This document shows, piece by piece, positions 1 to 10,500 of a stretch of 64,000 nucleotides of DNA; position 1 is the stretch's first letter, and each line of letters opens with the position of its first letter. The notes below the pieces were generated by a model, which worked only from the letters and a program-made list of their open reading frames with translations, was not told where the DNA came from and made no database searches. This DNA is from UBA6263 sp049305865 (GTDB lineage Bacteria > Patescibacteriota > Gracilibacteria > Absconditabacterales > Absconditicoccaceae): contig JBAQPP010000038.1 in NCBI GenBank assembly GCA_049305865.1, positions 1 to 64,000 on the forward strand. The letters run 5' to 3'. Both the position numbers and the translations under genes were made by a program.

Positions 1-441
1 ACGACTCGTAAAGTTGCAGAACATATCCAGCAATTGATAAATTGTGATATAGAAGAAATTATAGATACAAAACAAAGGTATTGAATATTGTGATATATAT
101 GAGCCGGTAGAGATGCAGCTTTAAAAAAAACCACAGAAATAGAAAAAATAAAATTTAAACCTTGATATTACGATATTCTTATTATAGGTACACCAGTGCG
201 AGATTTTGCTATATCTCCAGCAATCAGGACTTATATACAAAAAAATAAAACAGATTTCCCACCTAAAATTATTTTTTATTGTACCACATGAAATAGTTGA
301 GAAAGAGAAGCTTTTCAAGAAATAATATATATATGTTCTAAAACCCCTATATGAACGATATATTTTAAGACAAAAGAAATAATAAAAAATAAATTTCAAG
401 ACAGATTAAAAAAATTTTTAGAAGAAACTATCTGATTTTAA
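1..441 (+). CDS. Flavodoxin-like protein (5' end outside window)
   Basis: Partial gene, open from the first base and ending in TAA. The visible N-terminus TRKVAEHI is the helix that follows the FMN phosphate-binding loop in flavodoxins. LIIGTPVRDF and IIFYCTTGN resemble later strands and loops that contact the isoalloxazine ring. The first strand and most of the phosphate loop are missing because of the window edge. Five or more in-frame TGA codons fall where Gly is expected. The last 14 bases overlap the tail of the convergent HAD gene. Likely a small electron-transfer or quinone-reductase flavoprotein; the partner is unknown. Confidence 0.7.
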
Positions 442-1225
442 ATCTTTTTACATTTGTAACATCATTTGTATCATAAACCACAAACTTTACATGTGGATAC
501 TTGGATAATAAATCAGATTTAATAAAGTTTACCATTGCTTGAGAATTTTGTAAATTATCATCACTAAATCACATGCTGAATACAGGATTATTTATAAATT
601 TTTCTCAATAATACTGCCCAAATAAAGAATGTACATGTGATACAAATGCTTCAAATGCAATATTTTTTCTTATTTTCACAGGAACGTCAGTATTTATATT
701 AAATTTTTGAAGAAATTCTTGCGATTCTACAGGTAAATATAAATTATTATTCAGATATAATTCAATTGCTGAATCTTTTTGTAGCTTTACTCTTAGTCTG
801 TTTTGCATACTTTCAACTAACCTTTCTCTTTCACACAAATTAAGGATACTATAAATCACATCCTTATGAGATTCTTTTAATTCTTTTGGTGATTGTCCAC
901 GAGCAGTTATAATAGTTATAGGGGAAGCACTTTCATTAGCTTCAAGGAAACTTCATCGTCCTGGTCATGTTTGATTATTGTCCAAAGCGTATAATAGCGC
1001 CTTTTTATAATTACCAGGCTTTAAAAAATTTATCAAAGAGTCTGCTGGATTGTCATTTATTCGTCTCCAATTTATATTATCTACACTAATCTGATCAAAT
1101 TCTTGTTGGCTAACCTCTGTCTGATGCCATGATTTTCAATTTCGTTTTAATAAAAAAATAGTATCCTGTGTAAATACAAGATTACTATCAAAATCAAAAC
1201 CATATGATTTTCTATTATTTAACAT
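428..1225 (-). CDS. HAD-like phosphatase family protein
   Basis: 265 residues. The N-terminal FDFDSN (about residues 10-15) fits HAD motif I (DxDx). ITIITARGQ (about 103) fits the motif II strand ending in Thr. The C-terminal NPVFSMGFSDDN and FVVYDTND look like the later acidic motif region. The substrate cannot be told. It lies 5 bases downstream of a 65-residue gene on the same strand, so the two probably form one transcript from the promoter at 1457-1486. A variable helical cap probably lies in the middle (residues 110-200). Family is fairly sure, function is not. Confidence 0.6.
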
Positions 1226-1230
1226 AATAT

Positions 1231-1428
1231 TTACTTAATATCATATATTTTAAAATTTTCATTTTCTAAAACTTCTAATATTAACTTTTTTGTTCAATCA
1301 GTTAAACATACATGTTTATCAGAACTACATTCAAGTTGATTAGTAAATCATATTTTTGATAAATCTTCTCAACATATTATATCAGAAACGACATAAGTCT
1401 TTTTTTCTGTAACGATTTCCTTTACCAT
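1231..1428 (-). CDS. Small protein of unknown function
   Basis: 65 residues, beginning MVKEIVTEKKTYVVSD, with three Cys residues (ICGEDL, LECSSDKHVCLTD) and three TGA-encoded glycines. I do not recognise a family. Two Cys near the centre plus one upstream could bind metal or form a disulfide, which is speculation. It is first in a two-gene unit with the HAD-like gene (5-base gap) and sits just downstream of a good promoter. That context and the clean ORF under code 25 support it as a real gene. Confidence 0.55.
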
Positions 1429-1456
1429 AAGAAAAAATTAATATATAAAGTTACTT

Positions 1457-1486
1457 AGTATATAAATATATACTATCAAATGTCAA
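1457..1486 (-). promoter_or_regulatory. Sigma-70-like promoter for the 1428-to-428 operon
   Basis: Reading on the minus strand: TTGACA (1481-1486), an 18-base spacer, then TATACT (1457-1462). The start codon of the small gene follows about 28 bases downstream. Confidence 0.5.
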
Positions 1487-1503
1487 TACTAATTATAAAT
1501 CTA

Positions 1504-2214
1504 TTATTCAATATTGATTTCACAAAATTTAATCTGACTATTTTCCACTCATTGCATTCCTATTTTATTTATATTCCACTCTCCTATTTGAGTTCTTCTA
1601 AGGTTAGTTAATATTCACCCAAGTCAAAATTGCTGGCCAAGCCAATAAGCAATAGACCTAATATAGGTACCAGATCAGACATCTAAACCAATTTTCAATA
1701 TAGGAAAATTATATTCTAATATTTTAAATCAATAGATTTTCATATCTCTATAACTAAGTTCTTGTTGTCCTTTTCTAGCTAATTCATAGGACCTCTTTCA
1801 ATCTTTTTTCTTTGCACTAAAAGCCGGCACTGGTAAATTAAAAATTGGTATTAAAGACTCAAGTTTAATCTTTATTTGATCTAAATTGGGAGCTTGTACA
1901 AATTTTTCATCAATCAAAATTCAAGTTTTTCAATTTATAATTTCTAATTTATAATTTATCATTTTATCTCGATATTCCATATCCCAAGTATCTGACATCT
2001 TAGAAAAATCAATATTCGTAATATAACTCTTATCCAATCATATCAATTGAGTCAGGTTTTTTGTATCTTTTCATATAGCTAATATCATAAGTCATGTCGC
2101 CATAGGATCCAAAGTACCACTGTGTCATATTTTTTGTCATAAATAGAATTTTTTTAATACCTTAATCACACCAAAACTAGATATTCAGCTTGGTTTATCT
2201 ACTGCTAAAAACAT
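1504..2214 (-). CDS. truB: tRNA pseudouridine-55 synthase TruB
   Basis: 236 residues. Converts U55 of the tRNA T-loop to pseudouridine. The N-terminus LAVDKPSGISSF and the catalytic block GHSGTLDPMATGLM, holding the nucleophilic Asp, are diagnostic; KSYITNIDF follows as the usual second motif. SGTYIRSIA is the typical later RNA-contact motif. There is no PUA domain at the C-terminus, so this is the short form of the family. TGA codons encode glycines in KPSG, GHSG and others. It is divergent from efp, with about 115 bases between the two starts. Confidence 0.95.
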
Positions 2215-2264
2215 TAGTCTAAGCTATACAATATAAATAATATAGGCTATATTTACTGTTTTTA

Positions 2265-2292
2265 TTGCTATTTAAAAGCAGATTATTATAAA
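2265..2292 (+). promoter_or_regulatory. Possible promoter of efp operon
   Basis: TTGCTA (2265-2270), a 16-base spacer, TATAAA (2287-2292). The match is moderate. It lies in the truB-efp divergent gap, about 37 bases upstream of the efp ATG. Confidence 0.35.
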
Positions 2293-2328
2293 TATTGAGA
2301 ACTATTTTATTTGTTTATTTTTTTTGTT

Positions 2329-2883
2329 ATGGTAAAAATTAGCACATCTGAAGTAAAAAGATGAACGATTCTTAAGATCGAATGAAAACTTTTTAAAGTT
2401 ACAGATATGTCACATACTCACATGTGAAGATGATGAGCAACAGATTCTTTTAAAGTAAAAGATATAGTCTCTGGTAAAACAAATGTATTCACATATAATG
2501 CTTGAACCATACTTGAACAAGCAGAAGTAAGTACAAAAAATGCAATATTTTTATATAATGCTTGAGATACATATTCATTTATGGAAAATGACACATGAGA
2601 AATGTACGACTTACCAAAGGAAGAAATAGACGATGTATCTGATTATCTAAAAGAAAATCTAGACGTATATCTTATGATTTACGAATGAAACGTAATATGA
2701 GTTATATTGCCAACCACTGTAACATACAAAATAATATCCACGGTCCCTTGAGTAAAATGAGATAGAGCTCAAGCAGGTAAAAAACCAGCAACAATAGAAA
2801 CATGACTAGAAGTAATGGTACCATTAAACAAAAATGAATGAGATATGGTTATTGTAAATACAGAAAATTGAACAGCTAGTTAA
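2329..2883 (+). CDS. efp: Translation elongation factor P (Arg34 type)
   Basis: 184 residues. EF-P rescues ribosomes stalled at polyproline stretches by binding near the E site. Three domains are visible: KOW-like N-domain (1-65), central OB domain (ending near 128) and C-terminal OB domain with VPLNKNEGDMVIVNTENG. The tip of the first loop reads HMGRGGA, so residue 34, normally the Lys modified by EpmA-type enzymes or deoxyhypusine-like pathways, is Arg. In other bacteria Arg34 EF-P is rhamnosylated by EarP; no earP gene is in this window. The downstream gene rlmD runs in the same direction. Confidence 0.95.
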
Positions 2884-2933
2884 ATTTTTGAGATTATCTA
2901 CAAAATAAGATTTTACATTACAACATTTTCACA

Positions 2934-4448
2934 TTGAAAAATTCAAAAATCTTATCAAACATCTACATTTATAAAATCTGATACGGCTGAGTCGGAATCG
3001 GGTCATTACCTGATTGAAAAAAAGTTTTAGTTAAATGATGAGCCTTACCACAAAGTACAGTAGATATCAAAATAGTTAAGAAAAAGAAAGATTATGTTGA
3101 ATGACATATAATACATACTCATAAATATAACAAGGATTTGGCAGACTGAGAAGTTTTTTGTCCTCATTATTTTATACCAATATGAGCTAGCCAAGAAAAT
3201 CAGAATTCATATAAAATATGATGTTGATGATGCAAACGACAAATTATGAGCTATACAAACCAATTAAAATTAAAATATGAAATTATAAAAGACTGATTTG
3301 AAAGAATAAAAAAACAGATTCCAGAATTAGAGATATTGCCAATAGTTTGATCTCCACTTGAAAAATGATATAGGAACAAAATAGAATTCAGCTTTTGAGT
3401 ATATATTTCTGAAAAAGAAAATATAGAAAGTAGATGGAATCTATGATTCCATAAGCAATGAGAATTTAGTAAAATAGTAGATATTGATTCATGTTGACTA
3501 ATATCAGAAAAAGCAAATGAAGTGTTTCAATATATAAAAAACTTTTGTTACAATTCATGATTACCTGTTTTTGACCAGAAAATTCATCAAGGATTTTTTC
3601 GCCATTTAGTAATTAGAGAATGAGTAAACACAAACCAAATATTGGTTAATTTATCAGTTTTTGAGGATAGTTTAAAAAAAACATATAACGATAAGCGAAA
3701 TGAATTTTTAGAAACATTACAAAAAGATGAATTCTTAAAAAATAATATAACAACTTTTGTAATTACATATAATAATTGACTTGCCGATACAGTTAAATCA
3801 GATAAATCAGAGAGTAAAACCCTACGATGAGATGGATATATATATGAATTGTTGGTATTTAATGAAAACCAGCCAGACAAAACAGAAATTACATTCAGAG
3901 TATCGCCATTTTCTTTCTTTCAAACAAATACATTTTGAGCACAAAAATTATTTTCACAAGCACAACAAATGTTATGATTCGTAAAGTGAACTATATTAGA
4001 TCTATACTGTTGAACTTGAACAATATGAATTAGTCTATTAAAAAACTGAATCTGATCAAATTTGGTTTGAATAGAGATAGTTGAAGATGCAATTATAGAT
4101 GCACAACACAATGCTAAAATAAATTGATTGGAAGACAACTGTTTTTTCTTAGCATCTCCTAGCGAAAAAGCATTCAACACCAATCCCGATTTAAAAGACA
4201 AAATAAAAGATCTATGAGCAGTGATTGTTGATCCACCTAGAGAATGATTACACAAAAATCTCATAAATTTTCTATGAGAACTCAAAAAAGAATCAGATTT
4301 TAAATTACTTTATATATCATGTAATCCAATCACTATGGCTAGAGATATAGGACTATTTTTAGAAAATTGATTTAAAATCAACAAACTACAACCAGTAGAT
4401 ATGTTCCCCCAAACACATCATATAGAAGTTATTTGAATACTATATTAA
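2934..4448 (+). CDS. rlmD: 23S rRNA (uracil-C5) methyltransferase, RlmD/TrmA family
   Basis: About 504 residues from a TTG start, which is uncertain because no in-frame ATG precedes the first domain. It carries an N-terminal TRAM domain (GYGGVGIGSLPDGKKVLV), a 4Fe-4S motif (CPHYF then CGGC), then the SAM domain with LDLYCGTGTIG. DPPREGLHKN and the catalytic Cys loop YISCNP follow. The family methylates U1939 or U747 of 23S rRNA, or U54 of tRNA; TRAM plus the Fe-S cluster favours the RlmD/RlmCD type. It is separated from lspA by a single base. The start could instead be a rare ATT or ATA a few codons away. Confidence 0.88.
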
Positions 4449-4449
4449 A

Positions 4450-4887
4450 ATGGAAAAAGAAACTATAAAAGCTATAATTCTAAGCATAACACTAATTGCG
4501 ATCGATCTAGTATCAAAATATATTTTTTATAACCAAAATCTATTATCACAATTTGATTTTATAAGTCCTGTATTGAATCCATGAATATCTCGATCGATAC
4601 AAGCAAACATATTTATAGTAATTATAATAAGCATTATAGCTCTATTTATATTTTTATATTTATTTAAAATCAAGCATATATCACGGATATTATTTAGTAT
4701 CTTGATATCTTGAACTTTGGGTAATTTAATAGATAGAATTTCTTTTTGATGAGTAAGAGATTTTATTTCAATTTCCACTTTCCCAATATTCAATATAGCG
4801 GATATTTTACTAAATATATGAATAATATGGATCATAATAAAAGAATTTTTTTTAAAACCAAATACCCTTAAATCCACAAAATACTAA
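4450..4887 (+). CDS. lspA: Lipoprotein signal peptidase LspA
   Basis: 145 residues with four hydrophobic segments. LspA is the inner-membrane aspartyl protease that removes signal peptides from prolipoproteins. Conserved blocks: AIDLVSKY in the first helix, GTLGNLIDR with the first catalytic Asp, then FNIADI with the second catalytic Asp. Putative substrates are encoded in the same window (lipobox proteins at 45599 and 46228). Starts one base after the rlmD stop, so it is probably co-transcribed. Confidence 0.93.
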
Positions 4888-4986
4888 TAATAAATTTAAG
4901 TTCATATTGCAAATTTTAAAAGAAAAATTAAAGTAAATCTGTAACTAGAATATTTAAATTAGTTTTTATTACTGACACATATTAAA

Positions 4987-5307
4987 ATGATATTTGAATG
5001 AACAATCACTTTTATAGGAGAAGAAACTCAAGTATGAGAAAAACAAACTCCAAAACTTGATTTTGTATTAGAAGAAAATTCTGATAGACAATACAAATCT
5101 AGTGTAGCAATAGACCTTTTCGGTGAAAAAACAGCTCTAATTAAAGGCTTCAAAGTATGAGATACAATCAAAGCTTCTTTGAATTTTAGAGCAAGAGAAT
5201 ATAATGGAAGATGGTATAATAGTATATGAGCTTGGAAAATAGAATGATCAAACGGAGAATCTACACAAAAATCATCACCAAAACAAGATGAAGATCTTCC
5301 TTTCTAA
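4987..5307 (+). CDS. DUF3127-type OB-fold protein with SSB-like acidic tail
   Basis: 106 residues. The first 90 match the DUF3127 pattern, an OB-fold domain of unknown function: a strand with IEGTITF-like start, KGFKVGDTIKASLNF, then a conserved aromatic block REYNGRWYNSIGAWKI. The last residues, QDEDLPF, copy the acidic C-terminal tip of SSB proteins; the true SSB of this window ends DDEEVPF. In SSB this tip recruits repair and replication partners, so this protein may join the same interaction network. That step is inference. It lies about 100 bases after lspA and converges on dnaG. Confidence 0.8.
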
Positions 5308-5323
5308 TAAATAACACAATAAT

Positions 5324-7039
5324 CTAAAATAGCTTTCTTAATTCAAGTAAACTACTTTTTTGTTCATTTGAAATTTTAGAATCTTTAAGGGCAATCTGCA
5401 AATAAGATTGTAATGTTGTTCAAACTATTTTTTTTATTAAAGAATACTTTTTTCCTTCATCTAAAATATCATCAAGCTGAGTTTCCCATCGTATATGCAT
5501 TTCATCAACTTCTCTAATTTCTTTTTCATTCAAATCTCATCTCAAGATTTTATCTAATATACTTCAAGTATATAGTTCTCAAACTTGTTTTGATAATAAC
5601 AAAAATCATTTCCACTTTTCATCATCTTGAATATATTTATATACAAAGTTCTGATAAAATAATGAAGCAAAGATAATTTCTCTATCTAGTTTATAAATTT
5701 CATTTTCATTTTTCTTCAATTTTTGTTTAAGTTCAAAAGAACCCTCAGTTTTTTTAAATTTTTTAAACTGTGCATTCAATATTTCATAAGCAAATCATAA
5801 ATTATCTGAAAGTACATGAATATAATGATCTTGGATTGCATAGTTATCAACAGCTAAAATAAGTTCAAACATCTTACTCATGACTTTTTGTTTTTCTATA
5901 GGAGAATTCATATCTTTCTTATCTCTAAGAGTTTGAAAATAAGTTAGGAATCCGTCTTTAGATTTTTTCAAAATATTATCAAACAATTCTTGTCAATGTT
6001 CTTGATTAGCAAGTTCATCTATATCCTTTACATTTGACGATAGTTCTATTATTTTGGGGAAAATATTTTGCTGATATGCGATTTTTAATGCCCTAAAAGT
6101 AGCCATTTCTCAAGCTTCATCATTATCAAAAAGAAAAAAAACATTTTCAGTATATCTTTTTAAGATTTTCATATGATCTTCTGTTAAAGAAGTTCCACAA
6201 GTAGCTACTCATATTTTGAATCAAAATCTAGCTAATGCAATTACATCCATATATCATTCCACGACAATCAGTTTGTTGTATAAGTTTAGATTTTGTTTTG
6301 CTATATTTAACCCATATAATATTTTTGATTTGTCATAAGCTTTGTGATCCCCGCTATTTATATATTTTGGTGTATCTTTAGGATTTAAAACTCTTGCACC
6401 AAATCAAATAATATTTGACATAGTATCATATATAGGAAATGTAATCCTATTTCTAAAAAAACTATAAGAATCTGTATTCTGTCATTTTTTTGCTAATGAC
6501 GACTGTAATATATCATCATCAGCGAATCATTTTGATTTCAAAAATTGTACTAATCAATAATTACTATCGGGGGCAAATCATATCCCAAACTGATCTATAA
6601 TATCATCATTAAGATTTCTATTAGTTTTCAAATAACTTATTGCTTCTTCATTTTTAGCAAGCTCTTGCACAAAATATTGCTGCGTAATCTTATGTATTCT
6701 TTTGATTTTTTCTCTTTCATCAGAAAATTCCTCCATTTTTTGAGGATTTAATTCATATTCTCTGAGATCAATATTTGCTTCTTTTGCAAGTATTTTAACA
6801 GCGTCCCAAAAATCAACCTTTTCAACCTCTATAATAAAAGTAATAGCATTACCTCATATTCAAGTACTAAAATCTTTAAATATTTGTTTACGAGGAGATA
6901 CCATAAAAGATGGAGTTTTTTCTTGTTTAAATGGACTTAAACCAGCAAAATTACTCCCTGACCTCTTGAGAGGGATATACTTAGAAATAATATCTACAAT
7001 ATCTATTTTTGATAATATATCTTCTGTGATCTGCGACAT
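5324..7039 (-). CDS. dnaG: DNA primase DnaG lacking zinc ligands
   Basis: 571 residues. DnaG makes RNA primers at the replication fork. The N-terminal zinc-ribbon domain is recognisable (LSPFKQEKTPSFMVSP), but the usual Cys-Pro-Phe-His is Ser-Pro-Phe-Lys and the usual Cys-Phe-Gly-Cys is Asp-Phe-Ser-Thr, so all four zinc ligands are gone. The RNA polymerase/TOPRIM part is intact: FGARVLNP, KYINSGDH, IVVEGYMDVIAL with the metal-binding Glu, ATCGTSLT and FLFDNDEAG with the DxD motif. The C-terminal helical region (about 430-571) is divergent. Converges on the DUF3127 gene with a 16-base gap. Confidence 0.92.
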
Positions 7040-7136
7040 AATAAATGTTGAAACACTAAAACGATAAAACCAATAGTATTACTTTATCGTAACTTATTCA
7101 CATTACAGTTTTTACTATTTTTTACAAATAAAAAAA

Positions 7137-7160
7137 ATCAGACACAATAAGGTGCCTGAT
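7137..7160 (-). terminator. Intrinsic terminator after the 7473-7183 gene
   Basis: On the minus strand, ATCAGGCAC and GTGTCTGAT form a nine-base stem with one mismatch, followed by a run of eight T (7130-7137). It lies 22 bases past the stop codon of the small membrane protein. Confidence 0.7.
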
Positions 7161-7182
7161 CTAAGTAATAATATACTAATTT

Positions 7183-7473
7183 CTAGTTTTTTCTATGAAA
7201 AAATCCTGTAACAAACAATATTCAAATAACTAACAATATCATACCACCCAACATATTGCGTAATACATAAAGTCATAGTAACAATAAAATAATTCATACT
7301 ATAGTATAGATCTTTTCTTCAGAAGAAGATACTTTCCATCGTCTACCTACTCATGTAGCGATTTCTTTTGATTCTTTCTCTACAAATTTAGCTTCAGTTT
7401 GAACTGTCTTTTTTACAGTTTGGAATTTTTTATCGAAAGTAGCTTTTTTAGGAGCTGGTTTTTTTGTTGGCAT
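7183..7473 (-). CDS. Small membrane protein, unknown
   Basis: 96 residues. The first 50 are highly basic and lysine-rich (MPTKKPAPKKATF), then two short hydrophobic segments (about 55-67 and 72-88) separated by RNMLGG, ending FFHRKN. This predicts a two-helix hairpin with a cationic cytoplasmic tail. No family recognised. It has its own downstream terminator and sits between ileS and dnaG on the same strand; the 118-base gap to ileS could hold its own promoter. A role in nucleoid or cell-envelope contact is only a guess from the basic tail. Confidence 0.6.
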
Positions 7474-7591
7474 CCAAAAATATTTAGATAATAAAACAAT
7501 CATATACTATATAACAAAATATATTAACAATTCAACACAAAAAAACTTGTACAATATTACGTTAAGTATTATTTACACTTACAATTTCTTA

Positions 7592-10500
7592 CTATATTTT
7601 TAACTCCAATTTACTTAATGGTTGTTTAACCTTTATATTATTTTTGGATCTTATAAATAATCATAAAGATATTACTCTTCTTACAACTGATATTTCATCT
7701 AATAATTTTTTATCTATATACTGTTGAGCAAAAATTGGCAACGTTTGAAGATGTACAGAGTTTCAATTTTCAATCACAATATTCTTAAAATTTTGTAGTT
7801 TAAGATAGATATATTCTGATAAAAATGGAGCAAAACAAGAACATATTTTTATATAATTTTCCATTACTTCCAATAATGTATTATAAGCAGAATATTTATC
7901 ATCATTCATACCAGATGCCCAAAATCTTCTTCTAGATCTCCTAATATATCGGTTATTTAATTTATCAACAAAGCTAAGAATAGATTTTGCAGCGCTATCA
8001 AGAGAATAAGAATCCATATATCACTCAGTTTCTATTCAAACTTTATTAAGTTCTGCCAATATCCATCTATCCAATTCATTATCAATTTTATAAGTTGGTA
8101 ACTTTACTATATCAAATTCTTTTATATCGACATTATATAAATTATTAAAAAAATCTGACCATAATTGTTTAAAACTATTATCATCTGACACAATTAAAAT
8201 ATTCTTTCATTTACAAGATTTCAAAACTTCTTTATAAAATTTTACACTATCTCAACCAAGATCCAATGACTTATCTATTTCTATATCCACAGTTTTTCAT
8301 GTATAATTTTGTAATGTATCTGCAAATTTATTTGCAAGTTGGATAGATCATTTAAGTGAAGAAGTATAAATTTTATCAGGACTTATTCTGATTACATTTT
8401 CTATAAATCTTTTATCTTCCATAGATTTTATTCATTTTTGTATATTACAAATAAAATAAACATTTGTTCAATCAGATTTAAATTTATCAACATTAGCATA
8501 AGTTTCAAAAAAATTATAAGAGTTTATGATAGCGCTAGTAAAATCTTTATAAATCTGATCCACTCACCTTTCTGAAAATCTCATTGGTTCGGCCCTTACA
8601 GCAGGAGAAGATAACAAATAAAGTCTATAAGAATCAGCTCAATATCTTTCAAATATATATTTAGGATCAGGATAGTTATTTAAATGTTTAGACATTTTAC
8701 GACCATCCTCAGCGAGAATCATTCAATTTATAATTACGTTATCAAATGAATTCTTTTTCATTATAGCATTACCCACAACATGCATAGCTCTAAACCATCA
8801 TCTAGTCTGATCAAGTCACTCTATGATGAAATCTGCAGGATAAACAAAAGGTTTTTTGCTTGTATTTCAAGTATATCATACCTGTCAAAATGGCATAGAT
8901 CAAGATTCAAATCGACAATCCATTACCTCAGATATTCTATGATATTTATTTCAATCAATATTAAACCGATAACTATCTACATATGGTTTATGTAAATCTA
9001 CTTCTTTATTATGATCATTATCTCGGTAATAAATTTTTAATTGTCAATTTGTTAATTTTAATTCCAATCTTCTTTTATCATAATCAAAATCCCTAATTTT
9101 TTTAAACATCATTAGTGTTGCTTCAGCATGAGATATAGTAACTACTGTCTTTGTTCTAAAAGCATTTGTAATATCAAGCAAATATTCTTCACATCTATTA
9201 TACATATCAAACATAGATTCTCCATTTTTTCACTGTTTTACATCTTCTCGTGTCAAAAGTTTAATAGAATCATGTACCAAATCTTGATAATCTGGAATAA
9301 ACATTTCTATGGACCTAAAATCTACATATATATTTTTTCAGATTTCAAATCTATTTTTTGTTCATGAGGTTATAATATAATCATATAATTTTCATTCATT
9401 ATAAAGCTTCTGATACAAAGATAAAACTTCTTCATATTTTTTTACAATATTTTGTATCTGAGTTTTTCCAAATGTTTTTTCTAAATAAGGCAAAATAGTC
9501 TCAAATGCTCTAGGCAAAGGAGAGATTACAAATATAACATTTTCTATATCTTCAGACAAAAATTTTAAATCCTCAATAAGTTTTTTTGCTTGTTGTTTTC
9601 ATTCATCTATAAGATGAGCTTTTCAATAACTATCTGCTAAATGAGGGATCGGAACATTATATTCAGATTTTCAATGTCTTACAAAAACTAATTTAGTTAA
9701 ATTTGCAGATCAATTCACAGTATTTTTCCAAAGTTCATCCAAATTTCATATAACGATTTTATCTTCTTCATTTTTCACATTTTCCCAGACTGGTAATGGT
9801 GATCATCGATATCTATTTCTAGAAATATTTCGATCAGGAGCTGAATTTAATGTATCGCGAAATCTATTTTTTACAGTCTCTGGCACAAATCAAATATTTT
9901 CAGCATTTGGAACAGTAATTTTAGTAAGTTCTTGTTCTTTTATAAATCGAGAAGTAATAGCCTTTGATATCAAAGGAGTCTCACATCTCCAACAATGAGG
10001 ATAAGAATGAGCGTATGACCTTTGTCATATAAGCTTCTTTTCTTCTTTTAGTCTTGCAATCACCTCTTTATTTACATCAAAAACAGATTTTCATTGATAA
10101 TCATCTACTTGATCTGTAAATTCTCAGAAATCATTTACTGGCATAAATAGCCGATTTTTAGAGTCTTCTCTAGGCAAAATATTTGCGACAGCATCAAAAT
10201 CTTCCATTCCAAATCATGGCGCAATATGAACTATTCAAGTACCATCTTCAGTACTTACAAATTCACCAGTAATAATCTGAAAAAACTGATCTTTATATTT
10301 TTGATCAATATTACTTTGATTGATATATGGGAAAAGCGGTTCATATTTTATTCATTCAAGTTCTTTTCATTTAAATTTATAAACCTGAATATATTCTTTT
10401 TTATCCTTATAATATTGTTTTAATAAATTTTCAGCTACTATATAATACTCTTTTGATATTATATCAAATACCTGTATATAAGTAATCCTTTCTCATATCG

